A stretch of DNA of 9,566 nt from positions 3,172-12,737 of the forward strand of contig DHWR01000058.1 of assembly GCA_002413265.1 (NCBI GenBank). The letters are read 5' to 3'. Under the pieces are notes generated by a model. The model was given only the letters and a program-made list of their open reading frames with translations. It made no database searches and was not told the DNA's origin. Every line of letters begins with the position of its first letter. Position 1 is the stretch's first letter. This DNA comes from Chloroflexi bacterium UBA5177 (GTDB lineage Bacteria; Chloroflexota; UBA5177). Shown piece after piece: positions 4,341-9,566 of this stretch. A program made the position numbers and the translations under genes.

Positions 4341-6605
4341 TTGTCCCGATTTTCGGCTGTTCGAATCAGCACTCTCGTTGTGCTCTTGGCTCTGTTCGCA
4401 CGCCCCGCGCAGGCCGGCTCGTCCGCTGATGGCGTCGCTCTGGGGCCCGATCGAGGCTGGGTCGTATCGTTGTCGATGTCGCCAAACTTTGCGGTCGACG
4501 GGCGCGCGTGGGCTGCGCCGTACGGCGGCCGCGTGTTCGCGACCGATGACCGCGGGGCGACCTGGTCACCCTCACGCCTCGGCATTACGGACCCCGTCGT
4601 CACCGGCATCACCGCGTCACCAGACTTTGCCCGCGACCGCATGGTCTTTGCGACCGCGGACGATGGGGTTTTTCGTTCTGTGGACGCGGGTACTACCTGG
4701 GCTAACACATCCACCGGCCTGGGAGGTCATGCTTGCCGAGTGGTGGCCCTCGACCCGTCGTTTGGCACAAGCGGAGTGGCGTACGTGGCGACCGACGGCG
4801 GCGTATTCCGGTCTCCTTTCGAGGGAACGCAGTGGTTTCCTACGGCTGTTACCGAGCCGGTCATCTCGCTCGCAACCGGACCGGGTGGGCTGGTGCTTGC
4901 CGGTCTGAGCAATGGAGGAATTGAACGTTCTCTCGATGGGGGCCAGACCTGGACGTCTGTGGCGGGCTTTCCAGTCGGGAGAACCACCCTGTCACTCGCC
5001 ATAGCGGGAAACACCGCCGCGGTGGCCGGCACCGACCAAGGGATCTGGCTCAGCCAGGACGGCGGCTTGAGCTGGACCGAAAGCAACGTAAAACAAGACC
5101 GCATTGATGCAGTCTCACTTTCGCCGTCCTTCGCCATTGACGGAAGGGGTCTTGCGGGCTCAGCCGGTGGCATGGGGGCATATCAGACATCCGATGGAGG
5201 AGTTGTGTGGCGATCCGCCCCGCCATCTAGTCCTTCGTATGTTTCCTCGATTGCCGTGACAAGGAGCGCGACCGGCGCGCTTACAGCTATGGCAGGAAGC
5301 GTGGGCGACGGAATATTTCGGTCGAGCGACGCTGGGACCACCTGGTCGACAGCCAGCGTCGGACTTGCAGCAGCGTCCGTAACTCAGCTCGCGGGTTCGA
5401 GCGGCGAAGTGCTGGAAGGCGGTCTCGGAGGAGCCAGCATTCGATCGGCCTCCCAAAACACATGGAGTGATCTTCCCGACGGTTCGAAGTTCGTCAACGC
5501 TGTGGCAATGTTCCAGAGACACTTCTTCATTGGCACTGAAGACCAAGGCCTCAGGATCTCCTACGACGGTGGGACCACGTTTCATGCAGCGCCGCTGTCC
5601 GATGGGCGTGTGTCGGCGATCGGACTGTCGCCGAACTACGCCTCAGACTCAACCCTGATCGTCGCTGAGGGCAACGTGTACAAAAGCGTTGATTCTGGTC
5701 TCACCTGGACGCGCGCCACCGGCATGGGGGGAAATGACGTCCGGCGGTTCCGCTTTTCGCCTGCATTCGCTACCGACAAGACGGCATTCGCGGCCACGGT
5801 CAATCATGGCGTCTTTCGAACGATCGATGGCGGGCAAACCTGGCAACAGCTCAGCGGCGGCCTCCCGGGTGGCCAAATCAGTGACGTGTTGCCATCTCAG
5901 AACTACGCGTCGGACAGAACGGTTTACGCGGCAACCAGCGGACAAGGAGTCTATGAAAGCAGCAACGCCGGCGACAGCTGGGCTCCATTGCCTGCGCAGC
6001 CGGAGCAACGGGTCGTCAGCGCCCTTACCTGGACTTCCGGCGGGCTACTTGCTGCAGGAACGGAAAAGGGCGCCTTCCTTCTATCGAACGGCTCCTGGGC
6101 GCGTATCGCCGGACAATGGGACAGCTACGTGACGGACCTCAAGAACGGCGCGCCGAACGGTGTCGAAGTACTGTTTGCGGGAACATTGGGTGACGGCGTC
6201 TGGCAGCTACCACTCTCGCAGTCGGGGACCGCTTCTCTGAACGCGTCCGCGACCCCAACGCATACCGTTCCCGCAATACCGACGTGCCCCTGTCCCACGG
6301 TGGCACCCAGTCCGACGGTACGGCCGCCGCCGCATCCGCCGAAGCTCATTCGCGCCTGGGTCATGCCAAAAGCGCTTCACGCCGGAGGCATAGCGCTACT
6401 CAGGATGCAGGGACCTTCTTGGGCCCGAGTCACTGCCACCATGTCGTCCCCAGGGTGGAGGAGGTCGGCCGGGCTGCAGCTAAACGCGCGAGGCATGGGA
6501 GCGTTTGGGTTCCTTGCGCCACGCCAGGACTTCCGGGTACTGGTCGTAGCACGTACCGGCAAACGAACTGGACGCACAGAGTTCATTGCGCGACTGGTGC
6601 ATTAG
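4341..6605 (+). CDS. Secreted Asp-box (BNR/sortilin-like) beta-propeller protein
   Basis: The product has 754 residues from a TTG at 4341. I chose this start because it gives a complete Sec signal peptide: basic MSRFSAVR, hydrophobic ISTLVVLLALFA and a cleavage site after RPAQA (about residue 27). There is no lipobox Cys. The body is a tandem array of about 42-46-residue units of the form G-[VI]-[FY]-x-S-x-D-x-G-x-T-W. Ten clear Asp boxes begin near residues 67, 113, 197, 238, 283, 328, 407, 449, 494 and 540, with degenerate copies near 158, 369 and 585 and a last truncated unit (GDGVWQLP). A second motif, SPNFAxD or NYASDxT, precedes many of them. A Pro/Thr-rich linker with a CPC follows (about 632-668), then an 85-residue basic C-terminal domain of unknown type. 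No sortase signal or C-terminal anchor is seen. Such folds occur in glycosidases, sortilins and adhesins; no catalytic role can be assigned. The frame is open upstream to 3729, but that part is antisense to mdh. Confidence 0.85.
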   Translation: MSRFSAVRISTLVVLLALFARPAQAGSSADGVALGPDRGWVVSLSMSPNFAVDGRAWAAPYGGRVFATDDRGATWSPSRLGITDPVVTGITASPDFARDRMVFATADDGVFRSVDAGTTWANTSTGLGGHACRVVALDPSFGTSGVAYVATDGGVFRSPFEGTQWFPTAVTEPVISLATGPGGLVLAGLSNGGIERSLDGGQTWTSVAGFPVGRTTLSLAIAGNTAAVAGTDQGIWLSQDGGLSWTESNVKQDRIDAVSLSPSFAIDGRGLAGSAGGMGAYQTSDGGVVWRSAPPSSPSYVSSIAVTRSATGALTAMAGSVGDGIFRSSDAGTTWSTASVGLAAASVTQLAGSSGEVLEGGLGGASIRSASQNTWSDLPDGSKFVNAVAMFQRHFFIGTEDQGLRISYDGGTTFHAAPLSDGRVSAIGLSPNYASDSTLIVAEGNVYKSVDSGLTWTRATGMGGNDVRRFRFSPAFATDKTAFAATVNHGVFRTIDGGQTWQQLSGGLPGGQISDVLPSQNYASDRTVYAATSGQGVYESSNAGDSWAPLPAQPEQRVVSALTWTSGGLLAAGTEKGAFLLSNGSWARIAGQWDSYVTDLKNGAPNGVEVLFAGTLGDGVWQLPLSQSGTASLNASATPTHTVPAIPTCPCPTVAPSPTVRPPPHPPKLIRAWVMPKALHAGGIALLRMQGPSWARVTATMSSPGWRRSAGLQLNARGMGAFGFLAPRQDFRVLVVARTGKRTGRTEFIARLVH

Positions 6606-7614
6606 CGGTCCGACCGCCGAGTATCTTCCCATACACTTCGAGATAGCCGTCGACCATGGCGTCGACCGAGAACAACTGCTCAACTCGCTGCCTGCATGCC
6701 AGTCGAGAGATCTCGGGAATGTGCTCGGTCGCCGCGATTGCTTGCTCCAAGTTCGGAGCAACGAATCCGGTAACTCCATCGGCCACGACTTCTCGCACCG
6801 AGCCGAGGTCCAGCCCTATGACCGGCGTTCCCGTCGCCATCGACTCCGCCATGGCGAGCCCAAAACGTTCGGGAATGGTTGTGAGATGGAGACTAGCGGC
6901 CGCGTTTCTCATAAGCTTGTCCCGCTCGGGAGGCCCGACGGCTCCAACGAATTCAATCTTGCCGCCCAGATGAGGGCTTACCGACTCGTCGAAGTAGTCC
7001 TGATCTTGAATAATTCCGGCGATGATGAGTGGTCGATCGGTTTCTTGAGAAAGCTGGATCGCTAGGTGGACGCCCTTATCGGGGTGAATTCTGCCGACAA
7101 AGACCAGATAGTCCTGTGGGCGAGGGTTGAACGTGAAATCCTCCAGCCGGATTCCGTTGTAGACGGTGGCAACGTATCGTAGGTATGGATCCCTGTCGGC
7201 GTCGCTGATCGAGACAAATGATGACTCCGGGTATGAGCGGTAGGCCAGCCGGTACTGATCAAGCGAGAAGCCATGAATCGTGGTGACGACCGGCGTCGGG
7301 ACGAGCCGCGAGTAGGTCAAAGGCATGAAGTCGAAGTGGTTGTGCAGCAAGTCGAAGTCTCTCGCTCGCTCCATGGCGTGCGATATATGAAGGTGCTCCC
7401 AGACCTTCGGGTCAAGCGTCTCGTCCTCGGAGTACGGTCGTGGAATGACACTCTCCAGACGAGCGTCGGTAACGGAGTCTCCAGCGGCAAACAGTGTTAC
7501 GTCGTAGCCGCGAGAAATGAGACCTTCCGTGAGATTGCTGACGACCGTTTCCCACGCGCCATAATGCCGCGGCGGCGTGCGCCAGGATATGGGACCGAGG
7601 ACGGCAAGGCGCAC
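6583..7614 (-). CDS. Glycosyltransferase, GT4-type GT-B fold
   Basis: This is a probable retaining glycosyltransferase that moves a sugar from a nucleotide-sugar donor to an unknown acceptor, cytoplasmic or at the inner membrane face. The product has 343 residues from a GTG at 7614. I prefer this start because a GGAGG lies 6 bases upstream (7625-7621) and MRLAVLGPIS is a typical first strand; a GTG at 7641 would add nine residues and lies upstream of the predicted transcription start. The N-terminal domain has PPRHYGAWETVVSNL (14-28), like the PPxxYGG(T/I)E motif of the family but with Ala-Trp instead of Gly-Thr, and HNHFDF at 91-96. The C-terminal domain has VFVGRIHPDKGV (171-182), the EX7E motif in PERFGLAMAESMATGTPVIG (E249, E257), and GSVREVVADGVTGFV (271-285). 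The 3' end overlaps the propeller gene by 23 bases. A role in surface polysaccharide or glycolipid synthesis is inferred only. Confidence 0.9.
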   Translation of the reverse strand: MRLAVLGPISWRTPPRHYGAWETVVSNLTEGLISRGYDVTLFAAGDSVTDARLESVIPRPYSEDETLDPKVWEHLHISHAMERARDFDLLHNHFDFMPLTYSRLVPTPVVTTIHGFSLDQYRLAYRSYPESSFVSISDADRDPYLRYVATVYNGIRLEDFTFNPRPQDYLVFVGRIHPDKGVHLAIQLSQETDRPLIIAGIIQDQDYFDESVSPHLGGKIEFVGAVGPPERDKLMRNAAASLHLTTIPERFGLAMAESMATGTPVIGLDLGSVREVVADGVTGFVAPNLEQAIAATEHIPEISRLACRQRVEQLFSVDAMVDGYLEVYGKILGGRTANAPVAQ

Positions 7615-7632
7615 GGGGTTCCTCCATGTGCT

Positions 7633-7642
7633 TGTGATCACA
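7633..7642. promoter_or_regulatory. Perfect 10-bp palindrome TGTGATCACA in a divergent promoter region
   Basis: The palindrome lies between the glycosyltransferase start (7614) and the lspA start (7683), at the predicted start site of the former. The half-sites TGTGA and TCACA are those of CRP/FNR-family sites, but with no spacer, whereas CRP sites have six bases between the halves. It could be an operator of another factor or chance; a BclI-type TGATCA core is included. Confidence 0.3.
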
Positions 7643-7647
7643 TTCTA
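7642..7647 (-). promoter_or_regulatory. Putative -10 box of the glycosyltransferase gene
   Basis: On the minus strand this reads TAGAAT, five of six matches to TATAAT. It is 28 bases upstream of the GTG at 7614 and puts the transcription start near 7635, inside the TGTGATCACA palindrome. No good -35 is seen. This is weak evidence, but the spacing supports the 7614 start. Confidence 0.3.
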
Positions 7648-7682
7648 GGGAGCCCAAAGAGATTAGCGAGCGCGGGCGAGGC

Positions 7683-8207
7683 GTGAGCACTCCGGCCTTG
7701 GCGCACCCAGTGCCTGCCGCAGAAACATCAGGGCCGCGGCGGTACGCCGTGCTCGGCGGCGTGGCAGTCGCGGTTGTAATCGCTGATCAGACGACGAAGG
7801 CCTTGGCTCGCGAAAGCCTGGGTTCAGGGGGATCTTTCCGGCTTTTCGGTGGTGCAGTCGAAATCGTTTACGCGCGCAATACCGGAGCAGCCTTCAGCCT
7901 TTTGCAGTCCCGCGGCAGCCTGTTCGTCGTCGTGGCGATCCTCGTGATCCTGGGCATCGTGATGTTCTACCGACGCGCCACTGACCTCCCCGTGATCGTT
8001 CGCGTGGGGCTCGGACTCATTCTTGGGGGTGCCATAGGCAACCTGATCGATCGAATCCACGATGGCTACGTCGCCGATCTCATTGATCTGCATTGGTGGC
8101 CGGTGTTCAACGCGGCGGACAGCTGCATAGTCTCGGGGGTTGCCGCACTCGTCGTCCACTCCTATTTGCAAGATCGCAAGAACAGGCACGATGAGCGAGC
8201 AGTTTGA
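7683..8207 (+). CDS. lspA: Lipoprotein signal peptidase (signal peptidase II) LspA
   Basis: LspA is an inner-membrane aspartic protease that removes signal peptides from diacylglyceryl-modified prolipoproteins. The product has 174 residues, and all family boxes are present: VVIADQTTKAL (31-41), YARNTGAAFSLL (63-74), GGAIGNLIDRI (115-125) with catalytic D123, and the last box ADLIDLHWWPVFNAADSCIVSG (131-152) with catalytic D146. Membrane segments are expected near 21-36, 79-95, 104-118 and 146-161. The start is a GTG at 7683 with only a weak purine-rich site upstream (GCGAGGC); the first 20 residues are a hydrophilic, Pro/Ala-rich extension not seen in short family members, so a downstream start is possible. 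It overlaps rluD by 17 bases, as expected for an operon, and this pair is a common arrangement in bacteria. Confidence 0.96.
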   Translation: MSTPALAHPVPAAETSGPRRYAVLGGVAVAVVIADQTTKALARESLGSGGSFRLFGGAVEIVYARNTGAAFSLLQSRGSLFVVVAILVILGIVMFYRRATDLPVIVRVGLGLILGGAIGNLIDRIHDGYVADLIDLHWWPVFNAADSCIVSGVAALVVHSYLQDRKNRHDERAV

Positions 8208-9120
8208 CATTCAAGTGAGCGAGCTCGAAGCCGGCAGCCGTCTTGATGCCCTGGTGGCTGAGCGACTCGACCACTATTCTCGCAGCCGAGTACGCGAGCT
8301 CATAGAGTCGGGCGACCTCGCATTGAACGGCCGACGCGCCAAGCCGGCCACAAGAGTAAATGCGGGAGACCATATTGCCGGTGTTCTCTCGCCTGGCCCG
8401 CCCATGAGAGCAGAGCCCGAGTCAATGGCCCTGGAAGTCGTGTACCACGATGCGGACCTCGCGGTGATCGACAAGCCGGCGGGCATGGTCGTGCATCCGG
8501 CACCCGGCCACGAGACGGGCACACTGGCCAATGCGGTAGCCGCTCTATTTCCCGAAACCGTCACCCTTGGTGGCGTAGAGCGTCCCGGCATCGTTCACCG
8601 GCTGGACAAAGACACGTCGGGACTCATGGTCGTGGCGCTGTCGGCGATGGCTCACCGAAATTTACAGGACCAGCTCGCCAGCCGAAAGGCGGGCCGCGAG
8701 TACACGGCTCTGGTACGGGGTCACCCCAGACCGGCTGAGGGAGCCATCGACGCGCCGATCGGACGTGACCGCACCGACCGGAAGAGGATGGCCGCACACG
8801 GGATCGCACCAAGGTCCGCTCGAACCCTGTACTCGGTGACGGAAGACATAGGACCTTACTCACTAATTCAGGCCAAACTTCAATCAGGAAGAACGCATCA
8901 GATTCGTGTCCATTTCGCAGCCCTCGGGCACCCAATCGCCGGCGACTCTCGCTATGGAGGGCCAGCAGTCGAGGGCTTGAACCGGCAGTTCTTGCATGCC
9001 CACCGGCTGGCTCTCGATTCGCCGTCAACGGGTGTGCAGCTTTCATTTGAGTCGTCGTTGCCACGCGACCTCGACGAGGTGCTCAGCGCTCTCCGACGGA
9101 GGCATGGAAACGAGTTCTAG
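8191..9120 (+). CDS. rluD: Large-subunit-rRNA pseudouridine synthase, RluD/RluA family
   Basis: This enzyme isomerises uridines to pseudouridine in RNA, in RluD's case in helix 69 of 23S rRNA. The product has 309 residues. An N-terminal S4 RNA-binding domain is seen at about 16-62 (SRLDALVAERLDHYSRSRVREL and LNGRRAKPATRVNAGD). The catalytic domain has VVYHDADLAVIDKPAGMVVHP (83-103), GIVHRLDKDTSGLMVV (133-148) with the nucleophile D139, SGRTHQIRVHFAALGHPI and GDSRYGG. The S4 domain plus motif set fits RluD or YlyB types better than RluA, but the exact target uridine cannot be read from sequence. The ATG at 8191 lies inside the end of lspA (17-base overlap), and the frame is open back to 8140. 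A weak AGG is upstream, so translation is probably coupled to lspA. Confidence 0.93.
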   Translation: MSEQFDIQVSELEAGSRLDALVAERLDHYSRSRVRELIESGDLALNGRRAKPATRVNAGDHIAGVLSPGPPMRAEPESMALEVVYHDADLAVIDKPAGMVVHPAPGHETGTLANAVAALFPETVTLGGVERPGIVHRLDKDTSGLMVVALSAMAHRNLQDQLASRKAGREYTALVRGHPRPAEGAIDAPIGRDRTDRKRMAAHGIAPRSARTLYSVTEDIGPYSLIQAKLQSGRTHQIRVHFAALGHPIAGDSRYGGPAVEGLNRQFLHAHRLALDSPSTGVQLSFESSLPRDLDEVLSALRRRHGNEF

Positions 9121-9169
9121 GAAGTTTGGACATTCACGAAATTCGAAACACTCTGGGGACACCGATCCA

Positions 9170-9210
9170 CTACATGCGGCGACATCGGCGAACGCCGCTC
9201 CAACATGTAG
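9170..9210. repeat. Interrupted inverted repeat downstream of rluD
   Basis: CTACATG at 9170-9176 is the exact reverse complement of CATGTAG at 9204-9210. Just inside, CGGCG at 9177-9181 pairs with CGCCG at 9193-9197. The RNA would form a 12-bp stem with a one-sided 6-base bulge (CTCCAA) and an 11-base loop. No U-tract follows on the plus strand, so a classical terminator is not supported. It lies 49 bases after the rluD stop. Confidence 0.45.
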
Positions 9211-9218
9211 ACAGGACT

Positions 9219-9242
9219 AAAAAACGTGTCTCGAGAAGACAC
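9219..9242 (-). terminator. Terminator-like hairpin with T-tract, minus strand
   Basis: On the minus strand, GTGTCT (9242-9237) and AGACAC (9231-9226) form a 6-bp stem around a 5-base loop; after one base a run of six T follows (9224-9219). The stem is short and only half GC, and no minus-strand gene to the right is visible, so its use is unclear. It could shield rluD from antisense transcription out of the dnaA side, or be a protein site instead. Confidence 0.25.
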
Positions 9243-9346
9243 AACATCTTGCTTCTCACAAAATGTTTCGGGACCTCCCGCTCTGATACCATGACCCCAC
9301 CTGCACTCGCTGCCGGGTACCCACCTCACGCACTTCGGAGATCGCG

Positions 9347-9566
9347 TTGGACGCGCAAAGTGTCTGGCGGTCCGTGCTTGCAAACCTTCAGGCCAGCATG
9401 GTTCCGACCAATTTCGATACCTGGCTTCGGCCCACTCGTGGCATCGAATGCGATGGCAACACGCTTGTCGTCGGCGTTCCCAATACCTACGGTAGAGAAT
9501 GGCTTGAACAACGTCTCTCCGCAGTCATCCGAAAGACCTTGTCTGAAGTCGGGCAACCGCAGCTGG
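9347..9566 (+). CDS. dnaA: Chromosomal replication initiator DnaA, N-terminal part
   Basis: DnaA is the ATP-dependent initiator that binds and opens the replication origin. Seventy-three codons are visible from a TTG at 9347, and the frame is still open at the window edge. A GGAG ribosome site lies 6 bases upstream (9337-9340), which decides the start; the ATG at 9401 would cut the domain. The visible part is DnaA domain I: VWRSVLANLQASMVPTNFDT (6-25), WLRPTRGIE (26-34), DGNTLVVGVPNTYGREWLEQ (36-55) and RLSAVIRKTLSEVG (56-69). The W-x6-L pattern, the FDTWLRP and the VPNxYxREWL motifs are diagnostic of this helicase-loader and oligomerisation domain. The AAA+ and helix-turn-helix domains are beyond the window, so a stand-alone domain I protein cannot be ruled out. 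Confidence 0.82.
   Translation, partial: MDAQSVWRSVLANLQASMVPTNFDTWLRPTRGIECDGNTLVVGVPNTYGREWLEQRLSAVIRKTLSEVGQPQL

Larger units (their letters stand above)
9121..9346. other. rluD-dnaA intergenic region with inverted repeats
   Basis: These 226 bases hold no credible gene. They contain a long interrupted inverted repeat (9170-9210), a 6-bp hairpin next to an A6 run (9219-9242), and a moderately AT-rich stretch at 9219-9268. DnaA boxes (TTATCCACA or TTNTNCACA) were looked for on both strands by eye: none matched well, the best being a 6-of-9 match around 9164-9172. The dnaA promoter should lie here, but no convincing -10/-35 pair is seen (TACCAT at 9287 is a weak candidate). A replication origin is possible but not shown. 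Confidence 0.4.

Noticed and set aside
4341..6605. Propeller protein as an LspA-processed lipoprotein
   Set aside because: There is no cysteine in a lipobox; the signal peptide ends AQA-GSS, typical of signal peptidase I.
8624..9064. Minus-strand 146-residue frame inside rluD
   Set aside because: It is a high-GC shadow of a well-conserved coding region with Arg/Pro/Ser-rich composition.
9126..9154. TTGGAC (9126-9131) as a -35 for a promoter after rluD
   Set aside because: No acceptable -10 hexamer lies 16-18 bases downstream.
9252..9260. CTTCTCACA as a DnaA box
   Set aside because: Only about five of nine positions agree with TTATCCACA, and the key T positions are wrong.

Overview
This is a gene-dense, GC-rich bacterial chromosomal segment made mostly of housekeeping genes. 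Short intergenic gaps, several overlapping genes and frequent GTG/TTG starts fit a compact genome. Three features point weakly toward a Chloroflexota-type (Dehalococcoidia-like) bacterium: a lactate-dehydrogenase-like malate dehydrogenase, a large secreted Asp-box (BNR) propeller protein, and a DnaA domain I reading NFDTWLRP. This assignment is inferred from family resemblance; no search was run.

Layout, left to right. (1) 3-221 (+) is the C-terminal end of an unrecognised gene and overlaps the 3' end of moaE. (2) A leftward cluster runs purH (2496-925), moaD (872-621) and moaE (624-184). It covers the last two steps of IMP synthesis and both molybdopterin synthase subunits. Its promoter is probably the TATAAT at 2593-2588, followed by a leader with two hairpins. 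(3) Two small unrecognised genes converge: an acidic, probably helical protein (2671-2946, +) and a cysteine-rich protein (3198-2938, -). (4) Malate dehydrogenase (4259-3312, -) is divergent from a secreted 14-unit Asp-box protein (4341-6605, +). (5) A GT4-type glycosyltransferase (7614-6583, -) converges on the propeller gene and diverges from lspA. (6) lspA and an rluD-type pseudouridine synthase overlap (7683-9120, +). (7) A 226-bp intergenic region with inverted repeats comes before the start of dnaA (TTG at 9347), which runs off the window.

The genes do not form one pathway. They are several short transcription units: purine and molybdenum cofactor synthesis, central carbon metabolism, surface or secreted functions (propeller protein, glycosyltransferase, lipoprotein signal peptidase), rRNA modification and replication initiation. 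I found no CRISPR array, transposon, tRNA, rRNA or toxin-antitoxin pair, and no convincing undescribed multi-gene system. The items most worth a second look are the MoaD tail (GG followed by two extra residues, with the moaE ribosome site written in the GG codons), the 14-unit propeller and its possibly leaderless TTG start, the structured purH leader, the small Cys protein, and the rluD-dnaA intergenic repeats.
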